The position numbers and the translations under genes are program-made. Below are positions 7,240 through 16,274 of a stretch of DNA of 64,000 nucleotides, piece by piece; the first letter of the stretch is position 1; each line of letters starts with the position of its first letter. The notes below the pieces were generated by a model. That model made no database searches, was not told the DNA's origin, and saw only the letters and a list, made by a program, of their open reading frames with translations. Source of the stretch: Pullichristensenella excrementipullorum (GTDB lineage: Bacteria > Bacillota > Clostridia > Christensenellales > Aristaeellaceae); the NCBI GenBank assembly GCA_018713365.1, contig DVOU01000008.1, forward strand, positions 33,646 to 97,645. The letters are read 5' to 3'.

Positions 7240-7764
7240 ATGAAACGCGTCCTTTGTCTGCTGCTTCTTTTGCTGCTTCTCTGCCCCGCCGCCAGCGCGC
7301 GGGAGGACTACGACGACCTCTATGTCCGCATCCTCGGCCTCAGCGCCGGCGGCCCGACCTACGACGAGGGCTTTGACGCCCTGCCCGAGGCGGCGCGGGC
7401 GCTCTACGTGGCCGCCATCTTCGATATGGAGATGCTCTGCGGCGGCCTTTGCACCTTTTTCTGCAACGAAGGCCCCGCCATGGCTGTGCGCGTATCAGGC
7501 AGCCTGCGCCTGCTGGGGCTTGACCCCATCGCCGACGCCTACGAGGCCTTTGCGGCGGAAAACGGCATAGACCTTGCGACGCTGGACGGCTTTCCCCTCT
7601 ACCCCACGCCGGATACAGCGTGGAAGGAAGAATACGCCGCCATCTGCGAGGCCTATCCCTTCGACGAGGTTGATACTGCCTATGTGCAGCTGCGGGAAGA
7701 ACTGGGCTTTGAAGAAGCCATGCTCGACTTTGCCGCCGCCCACCCGGAGGCGTTTGAACGCTGA
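7240..7764 (+). CDS. Secreted DMP19/DUF4375-like protein
   Basis: The 174-residue product has a signal peptide (MKRVLCLLLLLLLLCPAASA, cleavage after ASA). The core resembles the DMP19 family: FDMEMLCGGLCTFFCNEG followed by a helix and DPIADAYEAFAAENG. DMP19 domains were named from a DNA-mimic protein, but most family members are uncharacterised, and an exported member is unlikely to act on DNA. It is acidic (DEVDTAY, EELGFEEAM). An AGAAAGGGG site precedes the ATG, and a terminator follows directly. Confidence 0.7.
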   Translation: MKRVLCLLLLLLLLCPAASAREDYDDLYVRILGLSAGGPTYDEGFDALPEAARALYVAAIFDMEMLCGGLCTFFCNEGPAMAVRVSGSLRLLGLDPIADAYEAFAAENGIDLATLDGFPLYPTPDTAWKEEYAAICEAYPFDEVDTAYVQLREELGFEEAMLDFAAAHPEAFER

Positions 7765-7786
7765 AGGCCCCGCTGAAACGGCGAAA

Positions 7787-7818
7787 GCGCCCTCCCATGC
7801 CGGGAAGGCGCCTTATTT
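7787..7818. terminator. Bidirectional terminator between DMP19-like gene and asnS
   Basis: Arms GCGCCCTCCC (7787-7796) and GGGAAGGCGC (7802-7811), then CTTATTTT on the plus strand. Confidence 0.65.
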
Positions 7819-7827
7819 TGCCGTTCT

Positions 7828-9222
7828 TTAGAAATCGCAGTTGCGCGTGGTGCGCGGGAAGGGCAGCACGTCGCGGATGTTGGCGATGCCGGTCAGGTAC
7901 ATGATGAGGCGCTCAAAGCCCATGCCGAAACCGGCGTGCTTGCAGGTGCCGTACTTGCGCAGTTCGAGGTACCACCAGTAGTCCTCCGGCTTCATGTGGA
8001 GTTCCTCGATGCGCGCGGTGAGTACGTCCAGCCGCTCCTCGCGCTGGCTGCCGCCGCACAGTTCGCCCACGCCCGGCACCAAGAGGTCGGCGGCGGCCAC
8101 GGTCTTGCCGTCGTCGTTCATGCGCATGTAGAAGGCCTTGATCTCCTTGGGATAGTCGGTGACGAACACCGGGCGGCCAAAGTGCTTTTCCGTCAGGTAG
8201 CGCTCATGCTCGGTCTGCAGATCGCAGCCCCAGAACACGGGATACTCGAACTGCTGGCCGCTCTTTGTGAGGATGTCCACGGCCTCGGTGTAGCTGACGC
8301 GGGCAAAGTCGGCGTCGCGCACGCTCTCCAGGCGGGCGATGAGGCCCTTGTCCACGAAGTTGTTCAAGAACTCCAGTTCCGGCTTCGCCTCTTCCAGCAC
8401 GGCGGCGAGGATGTACTTGATCATCTCCTCCTGCAGGTCCATGTCCTCCTTGAGGGTGGCGAAGGCGATCTCCGGCTCAATCATCCAGAACTCGGCGGCG
8501 TGGCGCGGGGTGTAGCTGTTTTCGGCGCGGAAGGTGGGGCCAAAGGTGTACACATCGCGGAAGGCCAGCGCCATGCACTCGCAGTTGAGCTGGCCGGAAA
8601 CGGTCAGGCTCACGGGCTTGGCGAAAAAGTCCTTGTCAAAATCCACGCTGCCGTCCGGCAGGCGCGGCGGCTCGCCCGCGTCCAGCGTGGTGACGCGGAA
8701 CATCTCGCCCGCGCCCTCGCAATCGCTGCCGGTGAGGATGGGGGTGTGGACGTAGACAAAGCCGCGATCGTGGAAGAAGCGGTGGATGGCCTGCGCCGCC
8801 AGCGAGCGCACGCGGAAGGCGCACTGGAAGAGGTTGGCGCGCGGACGCAAATGCTGTATGGTGCGCAGATATTCCAGCGTGTGGCGCTTTTTCTGCAGGG
8901 GGTAATCGCTGGGGCTCTCGCCCAGCACGGTGAGGGCCGTGGCCTTCAATTCAAAGGGCTGCTTCATCTCCGGGGTGGGGACCAGTTCGCCCTCGGCCTC
9001 GATGGCCGCGCCCACGCCGATCTTTTTCGTCAGTTCGTGGTAGTTTTCCAGCTTGTCCGCCTCGAGGACGATCTGCAGGTTCTTAAAATAGCTGCCGTCG
9101 TTGAGTTCCACAAAGGCAAACGCCTTCGATTCGCGCATGGTGCGCACCCAGCCCGACACCTTCACGCCCGCGCGCGCTTCGGCGGGCGGGGCGGCAAACA
9201 GTTCCCGTACCAACGTGGTCAT
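7828..9222 (-). CDS. asnS: Asparaginyl-tRNA synthetase
   Basis: AsnRS charges tRNA-Asn with asparagine. The 464-residue product has the N-terminal OB-fold anticodon domain (about 17-115, VKVSGWVRTMRESKAFAFVE) and a class II catalytic core with motif 2 (FRAENSYTPRHAAEFWMIEPE split across about 221-241) and motif 3 (GFGMGFERLIMYL near the end). It aligns full length with bacterial AsnRS. The ATG has an AAAGGGG site and a strong promoter about 30 bases upstream. No T-box leader is present in that short 5' region. Confidence 0.97.
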   Translation of the reverse strand: MTTLVRELFAAPPAEARAGVKVSGWVRTMRESKAFAFVELNDGSYFKNLQIVLEADKLENYHELTKKIGVGAAIEAEGELVPTPEMKQPFELKATALTVLGESPSDYPLQKKRHTLEYLRTIQHLRPRANLFQCAFRVRSLAAQAIHRFFHDRGFVYVHTPILTGSDCEGAGEMFRVTTLDAGEPPRLPDGSVDFDKDFFAKPVSLTVSGQLNCECMALAFRDVYTFGPTFRAENSYTPRHAAEFWMIEPEIAFATLKEDMDLQEEMIKYILAAVLEEAKPELEFLNNFVDKGLIARLESVRDADFARVSYTEAVDILTKSGQQFEYPVFWGCDLQTEHERYLTEKHFGRPVFVTDYPKEIKAFYMRMNDDGKTVAAADLLVPGVGELCGGSQREERLDVLTARIEELHMKPEDYWWYLELRKYGTCKHAGFGMGFERLIMYLTGIANIRDVLPFPRTTRNCDF

Positions 9223-9254
9223 ATGGGTATCCCCTTTCCAACAAGTCAGTCTCT

Positions 9255-9283
9255 ATTATACCCGCGCGGGGGCGAAACGTCAA
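9255..9283 (-). promoter_or_regulatory. Promoter of asnS
   Basis: Minus strand TTGACG (9278-9283), 17 bases, TATAAT (9255-9260). Confidence 0.85.
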
Positions 9284-9333
9284 TCATTCAAAGATGTTGA
9301 CAGCATGGGCGGGCTTTCTCAGCGCTCTGGCCG

Positions 9334-10923
9334 TCAATCCGTGAGGTCGATGTTCTCCCGGCCAAAGACGTCGTAGCTCTGCTCGATGACGCGGCGGGCC
9401 TGCGTGGCGGCGGCGCCCTGCGGCGCGGCCTCGCCCTCCAGACGCATCACCAGCTTGGTCGGCGCGGCAAACGCCTCGGTGAAGGCGGCCTCCATGGCCT
9501 CGCGCTTGCGCTCCAGCATCTTCATGAACATCATCTGCGGGCGCGCGAACTCCGCCGTCACCACGCCGTTTTCATAGCCCGCGAACTTCATGCCCCCCAG
9601 CGCCGCGCGCATCGAGGGATTGTCTTTGGAAAGCGCCTCCACTGCCTGCAAATACTGCGGCGGGGCTTCGGCGGCGCTCTTTGGCGGCGGCGCGGCCTTG
9701 GGGGCGCGCTCCCTGGCGGGCGCGGGGGCTTTGGCGGCCTTGGGCGCTTCCCTGGCTGGGGCGGCGACTGCGCCGCGCTCGATGACTGCTTCCAGATGCC
9801 CGACGCGCTCGGCGAGGGAGGTGTCCTTCTCCCCCTCCGGGCAGCAGGCGCGCACGGCGGTCAGTTCCAGCAGCGCGCGCGGGTCGGCGGCCCACTTCAT
9901 GTCCGGCTCCACGCGCATGAACAGCTCCATGAGACGGAAAAGCTGCTCCCGCACGGCGGCAGCCGCCTGTTCGCGGTAGCGCTGCGCGTCCTCGGGCGTG
10001 CATTCCAGAAGCTCCTCCGCCGCCTCGCCCACGGTTTGCGCCAGCAGCAGCGCGCGCAAATGCTCCGCCACCTCGCGGGCGAACACCTGGGGGTCCAGCC
10101 CCCTGCGCAGCAGTTCGTCGATCTGCAAAAGCGCGCCGCGGGCGTCGCCCGAAAGCAGCGCGGCGGCGAAATCAAAGAGGAACTCGCGCCCCGCCGTGCC
10201 CAGTACGTCGCGCGCGAGGGCGAGGTCCACCTCCCCGTCCGTGTAGGAAAGGCAGACGTCGAGGATGCTGAGGGCGTCGCGCATCGCGCCCTCGGCGGCG
10301 CGGGCGATCTCGTGCAGGGCCTCTTCCGAGGCGGTGCGGCCGATGCCGCCCAGCACCACCATCATGCGCTCGACCATCGTTTCCACGCTCAAACGCCGAA
10401 AATCGAAGCGCTGGCAGCGGGAGAGGATGGTGGCGGGGAGCCTTTGCGGCTCGGTGGTGGCGAGGATGAACACGGCGTGGGCCGGCGGCTCCTCCAGCGT
10501 TTTCAAAAGCGCGTTGAACGCGCCGGTGGAGAGCATGTGTACCTCGTCGATGATGTAGACCTTGTATTTGGCCACCGCCGGGGGGTACTTGACCTTTTCG
10601 CGCAGATCGCGTATCTCGTCCACGCCGTTGTTGGAGGCGGCGTCGATCTCGATGACGTCCATGCTGTTTTCCTGCTTGAGTTGCAGGCACACGTCGCACT
10701 GGCCGCAGGGGTCGCCGTCCACGGGATGCAGGCAGTTGATGGCGCGGGAAAGCACCTTGGCCGCGGTGGTCTTGCCCGTGCCGCGCGTGCCGCAGAACAG
10801 ATAGGCGTGGGCCACGCGCCCGGTCTCCACCTGATGGCGCAGCGTTTTTACCACGGCGTCCTGCCCGACGATCTGCGAAAACGTCTCCGGCCGCCATGCG
10901 CGGTACAATGCCTGATAGCTCAT
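9334..10923 (-). CDS. dnaX: DNA polymerase III subunit gamma/tau
   Basis: DnaX is the clamp-loader ATPase of the replisome. Visible in the 529-residue product are the N-terminal SYQALYRAWRPETFSQIVGQ, Walker A GTRGTGKTT (about 44-52), the four-Cys zinc module (C...CGQCDVC), the IIDEVHMLS Walker B region and the LSRCQRFDFRRL arginine-finger region. An Ala/Pro/Lys-rich linker (about 385-425) leads to a short tau-like C-terminus. No slippery A-run frameshift signal was noticed. GGAGG precedes the ATG. It is transcribed divergently from murG. Confidence 0.97.
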   Translation of the reverse strand: MSYQALYRAWRPETFSQIVGQDAVVKTLRHQVETGRVAHAYLFCGTRGTGKTTAAKVLSRAINCLHPVDGDPCGQCDVCLQLKQENSMDVIEIDAASNNGVDEIRDLREKVKYPPAVAKYKVYIIDEVHMLSTGAFNALLKTLEEPPAHAVFILATTEPQRLPATILSRCQRFDFRRLSVETMVERMMVVLGGIGRTASEEALHEIARAAEGAMRDALSILDVCLSYTDGEVDLALARDVLGTAGREFLFDFAAALLSGDARGALLQIDELLRRGLDPQVFAREVAEHLRALLLAQTVGEAAEELLECTPEDAQRYREQAAAAVREQLFRLMELFMRVEPDMKWAADPRALLELTAVRACCPEGEKDTSLAERVGHLEAVIERGAVAAPAREAPKAAKAPAPARERAPKAAPPPKSAAEAPPQYLQAVEALSKDNPSMRAALGGMKFAGYENGVVTAEFARPQMMFMKMLERKREAMEAAFTEAFAAPTKLVMRLEGEAAPQGAAATQARRVIEQSYDVFGRENIDLTD

Positions 10924-10957
10924 ATCGACCTCCGCAAAAATGGACTTCCCTGCTAAT

Positions 10958-10990
10958 ATAATAGCGCAGGCACGCGCAAAAGAAAAGAAG
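10958..10990 (-). promoter_or_regulatory. Likely promoter of dnaX
   Basis: TATTAT (minus strand, 10958-10963) with a T-rich -35-like stretch 17-18 bases upstream. The match is moderate. Confidence 0.4.
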
Positions 10991-11026
10991 TTTTACAGAG
11001 ACCTAAAAACTTTTTCCGCATTGACG

Positions 11027-11035
11027 TGCTATAAT
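11027..11035 (+). promoter_or_regulatory. Extended -10 promoter of murG
   Basis: TGC-TATAAT at 11027-11035. It implies a leader of about 155 bases before murG, in which I see no recognised riboswitch. Confidence 0.6.
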
Positions 11036-11197
11036 GCTTCCAGAACGCTGGAAGGATGGCCTGTACGCAGGAATGATGTCAAAACAACGCAGTCCTGCAG
11101 GAAACAATGCAAAGCGGCCCCGCGAGGGCGCGTTTTGCAGGCGCGAGGGCATCTTGCGGCACGAGCAACGGACGTATCCGGCATCGGGAGGGATTTG

Positions 11198-12265
11198 ATG
11201 AAGCGGATCGTACTGACCGGGGGCGGCACGGCAGGCCACGTCACGCCGAACCTGGCGCTTATCCCCCGTCTTCTCGAGGACGGTTGGGAGGTACACTACA
11301 TCGGCGAGGCGGAGGGCGTGGAAAAGCGCCTCGTGGCCGCTTTTCCCGAGGTGACGTACCACAGCGTGTCCACGGGCAAGCTGCGGCGCTACTTTGACCC
11401 GAAAAACTTCACCGACCCCTTCAAGGTGTTGAAGGGCGTGGGGCAGGCCTCCAAACTGATGAAGCAGCTAAAGCCCGACGTGGTCTTTTCCAAGGGCGGC
11501 TTCGTCTCCGTGCCCGTGGTCTACGGCGCGCGGCTGCACAAGGTGCGCGTGCTTCTGCACGAATCGGACATGACGCCGGGGCTGGCCAACAAGCTCTGCG
11601 CGCCCTTTGCCAGCAAGATCCTCTGCACCTTCCCGGAGGCGGCGCGCGGCTTTGGCGAAAAGGGCGTCTATACCGGCACGCCCATCCGCCCGGAGATCTT
11701 GAACGGCGACCGCGAAAAGGGCCTTGCCACCTTCGGCTTCACCGACGGACGGCCCGTGCTGATGGTCACGGGCGGCTCCTCCGGGGCGCAGGCCATCAAC
11801 GCCGCCGTGCGCGAGGCGCTGCCCAGGCTGCTGGAATCGTTCCAGGTGCTGCACCTGTGCGGCCCGAGCAATACCGACGAGGCGCTTCTGGGCACGGCGG
11901 GCTACGTCCAGTGCGAATATCTGGACAGCGAGATGGCCGACGCCTATGCCTGCGCCAACATCCTCATCTCCCGCGCCGGGTCCAACACCCTGTGCGAGAT
12001 ACTGGCCCTGCGCAAGCCGGCGCTGCTCATCCCCTACCCCATGGGCGCCAGCCGGGGCGACCAGATCGTCAACGCCCGCTCGTTTGAGGCCCGGGGCCTC
12101 AGCCGCGTGCTGATGCAGGAGGACATGACCGCCGACCGCCTGGTCTCCGAGGTCATCAGCCTCTACCGCGAGCGCGGCTCGCTGTACGAAAAGATGGACA
12201 AGGAGCCCTCCGCCAACGGGGTGGAGAACGTGCTGAAGGAAATATACGCCGTGGCCGGTTGCTGA
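11198..12265 (+). CDS. murG: UDP-GlcNAc:lipid I N-acetylglucosaminyltransferase MurG
   Basis: MurG adds GlcNAc to lipid I at the inner face of the membrane to make lipid II. The 355-residue product has the N-terminal GGGTAGHVTPN loop, the HESDMTPGLANK segment, the second glycine-rich loop GGSSGAQAIN and the UDP-GlcNAc-binding region SRAGSNTLCEILALRKPALL. The frame is open upstream to 10940, but this ATG fits the family N-terminus and has a GGGAGGGA site. It stands outside a division/cell-wall cluster, as a single gene with its own promoter and a strong terminator. Confidence 0.97.
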   Translation: MKRIVLTGGGTAGHVTPNLALIPRLLEDGWEVHYIGEAEGVEKRLVAAFPEVTYHSVSTGKLRRYFDPKNFTDPFKVLKGVGQASKLMKQLKPDVVFSKGGFVSVPVVYGARLHKVRVLLHESDMTPGLANKLCAPFASKILCTFPEAARGFGEKGVYTGTPIRPEILNGDREKGLATFGFTDGRPVLMVTGGSSGAQAINAAVREALPRLLESFQVLHLCGPSNTDEALLGTAGYVQCEYLDSEMADAYACANILISRAGSNTLCEILALRKPALLIPYPMGASRGDQIVNARSFEARGLSRVLMQEDMTADRLVSEVISLYRERGSLYEKMDKEPSANGVENVLKEIYAVAGC

Positions 12266-12279
12266 CGGGCGTGGCGCGA

Positions 12280-12317
12280 AAACGCCTCCGCGATGAAATC
12301 TCGTGGAGGCGTTTTTT
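12280..12317 (+). terminator. Terminator of murG
   Basis: AACGCCTCC...GGAGGCGTT stem (12280-12290 with 12302-12312) followed by a T run. Confidence 0.9.
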
Positions 12318-12409
12318 GTCGCGCGGGGGCGGGCCGCAGACGCGATTTTTGCCTTATGGCTTACGGGCTTTTTGCGCTCTGTCCTGCCGGTCTGCTTTTC
12401 AGCGGCCGT

Positions 12410-14554
12410 TCAGGGCGCGCCCGCCGCGTCGGTCGGCTTGCAGGCAAAGAGCAGCACTTCGCGGCCGTCGCTCCAGCGCATCGGCGTGGGCGCGGCGCGC
12501 AGCCATTCGGCGCACAGCGCCTCGGCCTCGTCCGACCCGCCGCCCTGCGCCTGATGGAGCAGCTTTGCCATGTCGCAGCCCTCGCAGGGGGCGTCCGCGC
12601 CGGCCATCAGCGCGCGGTAGCACTTCTCGCCCGGCCGCAGCGTGGGGAAGCGGGCGCACATCTTGGCGTTGGCAAACAGCAGTTCGCGCGTTTCGGGGTC
12701 GATGGCGTAGGCGGCGTAGTCCACATGTTCGAGCATCTGCGGGGTGATAAAGCGCCCGTCGCCGCCGGAATAGACGCTGAAGCGGCCCTTTCCGGCGCGC
12801 TTGGCCTCGTACAGAGCCACGTCGGAGCTTTTGTAGAGGGCGTCGAAGCAGTCCCCGCCCTCGGGGAAGAGTACCGCCCCGGCGCTGCAGCCCACGCGCA
12901 CTTCGCCGGCGTGCAGGCGGGAAAGCCCCTGCCGGAGGCGCGAGAGCGCCTGCGTGAGCTTTTCGCGGCTGTCCACGCCCTCCATCAGGGCCATGAACTC
13001 GTCGCCGCCCAAGCGGCCGACGATGTCCGTGCCGCGGAAGTGGCCGCGCAAAAAGTCCGCCAGCGTGCGCAGCACGTCGTCGCCCACGTCGTGGCCGTAA
13101 AAATCGTTGATGTCCTTGAAATCGTCGATGTCCAGCAGGACGACGGCACAGGGCCTGTCCGGCGCGCCCTCCAGCCGCAGGCGAATGGCCTCCTCCAGCC
13201 CGGCGCGGTTGAGCAGCCCCGTCAGCGCGTCTGTGCGCACCTGCTGTTCCAGACGCTCGGCAAGCATGCGCTCCTGCGAGATGTCCGTCAATTTGCCGAT
13301 GACCCAGCGCCGGCGGCAACGGCTGTCAAACAGCACGCTCATGTGGGCGCGGCACCAGGTGTAGCGTTCGCTCTCGCCGCCCCGGCGCACGCGGAAGTCC
13401 ACCGTTGCGTGCGTCTCGGCGCTCATGCCACCCGAAAGAACGCCAAAGACGCGCTCCAGCCGCTCCCGCTCCTCCGGGTGGGCAAGGGCGAGAAATTCGC
13501 CGATGTTGTGCGAGCCCTCGCGCCCGAACATGCGCTGGAAATTCTCGCCCAGACGCAGGCGGTCGTTTATTACATCGTATTCCCAGAAGACTTCGTTGCT
13601 GCCCTCGGCGAGGATGCGGTATCGTTCCTCGCTCCATTCCAGGCGCAGCTTTTCCGCGCGCAGGCGGCGGTTTCCGGCCCAAGCCACCCAGATCACCAGC
13701 GCCACCAGCGCCAGCGCGCAGGCGCCCAGACGCACGGCCAGCAGCAGCGCGGCGTCGTTCATAAAGGAGAATTGGCTCATGGCCTCGTCGCGCGGCGCCA
13801 GCGAAAGTATGCGCCAGCCGTCGCCCACGCTCAACTGCGCCCAGGCGGTCAGCATCGTACCCCGGCTGGTGTACACGAGCCTTCCGCCGCTCTCGCCTTG
13901 CAGCAGGGCTTCCCGCGCATCTTCACGCATGTCCAGCGCGGCAAAGAGGTCCTCCCCCATGAGCGCTTCCAGAAAGCTGTCCGGCGCGGCGGCGACAACG
14001 TGACCCCGCGCGTTGAGCAGGCAGACCGAGCCATTGGAGACCAGCTCCGCGCCCAGCGCTTCCGCGTCAAGGCAGCCAACCAGCGCGCCGCCATCGCCCG
14101 CACCCGTTGCCAGAAGGATGCAGGGCGCGCCATCGCTCTCTCCGTCGCAGAGCAGGGTTTCGCCCTCCAGCGCCGCCGACGCGCCGGGAAAGTCCGCCAG
14201 CGTCACCGCCGCGCCGTCGTCGCGCACGCCCAAGCCGTCTTCATCCACATAGCAGAGCCAGGCAAAGCCCAGCGTTTCCTGCGCCGCGTTCAGGCGCGCG
14301 GGCAGGTCTTCCCCGTTCGCATCGAACGTGCGCGCCGCGCTTTCCAGCGCCCCCAGCTGCTTTTGCAAAAACAGCGAGACCTGCGCGCCGCGGCTGCGCA
14401 CCCGCGTTTCCAGATTGTAGAGTACCCGCGTCTGCACGTCCGCGCTCGTCGCCCGGTCGTAAGCCACGATGGAGAGGACGACCATGACCACGATCACCGC
14501 CAGCAGCAGCGCCATCAGCGTGTACATGCTCACTTTGCGCACCGTGCGCGCCAT
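12410..14554 (-). CDS. Membrane sensor diguanylate cyclase (PAS-GGDEF) with C-terminal Cys extension
   Basis: Diguanylate cyclases make cyclic di-GMP. The 714-residue protein has a membrane segment at about 10-32, an extracytoplasmic sensor region, a second membrane segment near 270-292, a PAS domain (about 310-430, EVFWEYDVINDRLRLG) and a GGDEF domain (about 440-600). The active motif GGDEF is intact (near 516), and an RxxD inhibitory site (RGTD) lies five residues before it. The last 110 residues form a PAS-like extension (YAIDPETRELLFANAKM) with a C..CEGCDMAK cluster. ATG has a GGAGG site; a TATAAT lies at 14594-14599 on the minus strand. Confidence 0.93.
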   Translation of the reverse strand: MARTVRKVSMYTLMALLLAVIVVMVVLSIVAYDRATSADVQTRVLYNLETRVRSRGAQVSLFLQKQLGALESAARTFDANGEDLPARLNAAQETLGFAWLCYVDEDGLGVRDDGAAVTLADFPGASAALEGETLLCDGESDGAPCILLATGAGDGGALVGCLDAEALGAELVSNGSVCLLNARGHVVAAAPDSFLEALMGEDLFAALDMREDAREALLQGESGGRLVYTSRGTMLTAWAQLSVGDGWRILSLAPRDEAMSQFSFMNDAALLLAVRLGACALALVALVIWVAWAGNRRLRAEKLRLEWSEERYRILAEGSNEVFWEYDVINDRLRLGENFQRMFGREGSHNIGEFLALAHPEERERLERVFGVLSGGMSAETHATVDFRVRRGGESERYTWCRAHMSVLFDSRCRRRWVIGKLTDISQERMLAERLEQQVRTDALTGLLNRAGLEEAIRLRLEGAPDRPCAVVLLDIDDFKDINDFYGHDVGDDVLRTLADFLRGHFRGTDIVGRLGGDEFMALMEGVDSREKLTQALSRLRQGLSRLHAGEVRVGCSAGAVLFPEGGDCFDALYKSSDVALYEAKRAGKGRFSVYSGGDGRFITPQMLEHVDYAAYAIDPETRELLFANAKMCARFPTLRPGEKCYRALMAGADAPCEGCDMAKLLHQAQGGGSDEAEALCAEWLRAAPTPMRWSDGREVLLFACKPTDAAGAP

Positions 14555-14593
14555 TGCGCCGCCACCTCCTCGCGTGTGTCTTTTCCTTATCTA

Positions 14594-14622
14594 TATTATA
14601 GCGCGTCCGGCCGGGCATGAGA
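14594..14622 (-). promoter_or_regulatory. Promoter of the GGDEF gene
   Basis: Minus strand TATAAT (14594-14599), with a weak TTCTCA -35 17 bases upstream. Confidence 0.5.
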
Positions 14623-14741
14623 ATGTCGCAAGTGAAGAAAATCGCCGGAAATGTGACAAAAAAGACATAATCTTGTGTAAATTTTTCATTAAATTACAAG
14701 TTCGTTACATTATTTGGCACACAGCAATCTTCTCCTGCGTC

Positions 14742-14770
14742 TTGCCCGCCGCGCGGCGATGTGTTATGAT
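14742..14770 (+). promoter_or_regulatory. Promoter of the PG-binding exported protein
   Basis: TTGCCC (14742-14747), 17 bases, TATGAT (14765-14770). Confidence 0.6.
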
Positions 14771-14797
14771 AAGGGCAGGAACGCAAGGAAGGGACGG

Positions 14798-15610
14798 ATG
14801 ATCATGAAGACCGCTTTACGCTGCCTGTGCCTGCTTCTGACGCTGCTGCTCGCCCTGCCCCTGGCCTGCGCCGAGGGCGTAGAGAAGGGCTCGCGGGAGG
14901 ACCCCTACCGACTGGGCGACGTGTGCGCCTTCACCGCCGAGGTGCTTAAAGACGGCTCCCCGCGCCGGAGCGCCAGCGAGGAGGCCTATACCGCCGTGCC
15001 GATGACGCTGCGGCTGGACAACTACCTGACCCCGGCCTACTTCGCCGGCAACTACCGCCAGCTGTACAAATTCGACGGCACCGAGGCCGGCGCGCAGATC
15101 ACACTGACCAACGGCGGCGACGCGGCCATCGTGCCGCAGAACGCCTTCTGGCTGACGCTGGAGACGGCGGACGGCGCGCAGGCCACGGGCTTTCAGCTCA
15201 TGGACGCGGCGCTGGGCGGCAACTACGGCGTTTCCCTGCAGCCGGGCGAGGAAAAGACGCTCTACAAGCGCTTCGTGCAGACGAGCGGAGAGGAAGCTAT
15301 CTATCTGGTGCTGACGTGGTGCGAGGGCGGCGGGCGCGAAAGCCGCTACTTCCTCCTCGAGGAGCGCGCCATCTACCCCGAACTCAAGGACGGCAGCCGC
15401 GGCGACGACGTGGTCGCCCTGCAAACGCGGCTGATCGAACTGGGCTATCTGGACGACGACGACGACGCCGACGGCATCTTCGGCCCCAACACCGAGGCCG
15501 CTGTGCGCGCCGCGCGCGTGGCGGCACGCCTTGAAGAAAGCGGCGTCGCCGACGATGAGATGCAGTTCCGTCTCTTCCGCGAGGATTTCCCCGCCGCGCC
15601 GCAGGAGTAG
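14798..15610 (+). CDS. Exported protein with C-terminal peptidoglycan-binding domain
   Basis: The 270-residue product has a signal peptide (LLLTLLLALPLACAEG, cleavage near ACA). A middle region, rich in beta-strand and resembling DUF4352-like immunoglobulin folds (TAVPMTLRLDNYLTP, PGEEKTLYKRFV), follows. The C-terminal 60 residues match PG_binding_1 (LKDGSRGDDVVALQTRLIEL, GYLDDD, DGIFGPNTEAAVRAA). It probably sits in the cell wall; no enzyme domain is present. The start may be ATG 14798 or the in-frame ATG two codons later. A shared terminator separates it from the convergent GNAT gene. Confidence 0.85.
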   Translation: MIMKTALRCLCLLLTLLLALPLACAEGVEKGSREDPYRLGDVCAFTAEVLKDGSPRRSASEEAYTAVPMTLRLDNYLTPAYFAGNYRQLYKFDGTEAGAQITLTNGGDAAIVPQNAFWLTLETADGAQATGFQLMDAALGGNYGVSLQPGEEKTLYKRFVQTSGEEAIYLVLTWCEGGGRESRYFLLEERAIYPELKDGSRGDDVVALQTRLIELGYLDDDDDADGIFGPNTEAAVRAARVAARLEESGVADDEMQFRLFREDFPAAPQE

Positions 15611-15619
15611 GCGCTCTGA

Positions 15620-15644
15620 GACCCGGTCCATAGGGGGCCGGGTC
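15620..15644. terminator. Bidirectional terminator
   Basis: GACCCGG/CCGGGTC arms (15620-15626, 15638-15644) between convergent genes. Confidence 0.65.
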
Positions 15645-15645
15645 T

Positions 15646-16095
15646 TTACATATCCTCTTGACAGGGCCGCGTCATCCACGCGCGCCATTCCACGTCCGCA
15701 AAGCCGTTCTTTTGGTAAAAGCCGTGGGCGGGCGCGTCGCGGCGGGTGAGCAGCGCCACCTCGCAAAAACCACGCGCGCGGGCGCATTCCCATATGTGTC
15801 TGAGCAGCGCCGAGCCCACGCCGCGGCCCTGCCAGGCGGGATGCACGCAAAAATCGTCGATGTCGTATTCCACGCCGCGCGGCCAGTGCTTGAGCCGCCC
15901 CAGCGCCAGCGCCGCCAGTTGTCCGCCCTCGAAAAGGCCGAAGCCGAGGGAATTTTCGTTGCCGAGGATGTCCCGCAGATAGCGGTGAAAGTCCGCCCGC
16001 TCCCACGTCTCGTTCCACGGCGGGGCGGCAAAAGCGGCGCGCACGGCGGCGAAGATGTCGCCCTCGTCGGCCATCGTCAGTTCCCGAAACAGCAT
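15646..16095 (-). CDS. GNAT-family N-acetyltransferase
   Basis: GNAT enzymes move an acetyl group from acetyl-CoA to an amine. The 149-residue product begins MLFRELTMADEGDIFAAVRA and has the acetyl-CoA-binding motif A, VHPAWQGRGVGSALLRHIW (about 89-107), and the C-terminal GFYQKNGF. The substrate is unknown. The frame is open upstream, but this ATG has a GGGGAGGAACG site and gives the family length. Confidence 0.92.
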   Translation of the reverse strand: MLFRELTMADEGDIFAAVRAAFAAPPWNETWERADFHRYLRDILGNENSLGFGLFEGGQLAALALGRLKHWPRGVEYDIDDFCVHPAWQGRGVGSALLRHIWECARARGFCEVALLTRRDAPAHGFYQKNGFADVEWRAWMTRPCQEDM

Positions 16096-16212
16096 GTGCG
16101 TTCCTCCCCGGGGCGCGCGGATAAAAACAGCCGGGCATACGCCCGACCTACGCACCCGTTTTTGTCATGATACCAACTTTGCCGCGCCCTGTCAAGCCCG
16201 GCGGCGAAGCGC

Positions 16213-16241
16213 TTGACATCTTTTGCCGCCGGGCGTATAAT
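16213..16241 (+). promoter_or_regulatory. Perfect-consensus promoter
   Basis: TTGACA (16213-16218), 17 bases, TATAAT (16236-16241), upstream of the TSCPD gene. Confidence 0.9.
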
Positions 16242-16274
16242 TGTACATACTGACGCCCCCGGAAAGGAACTTCT

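Noticed and set aside
9223..9260. T-box leader before asnS
   Set aside because: The 5' region is about 30 bases, too short for a T-box.
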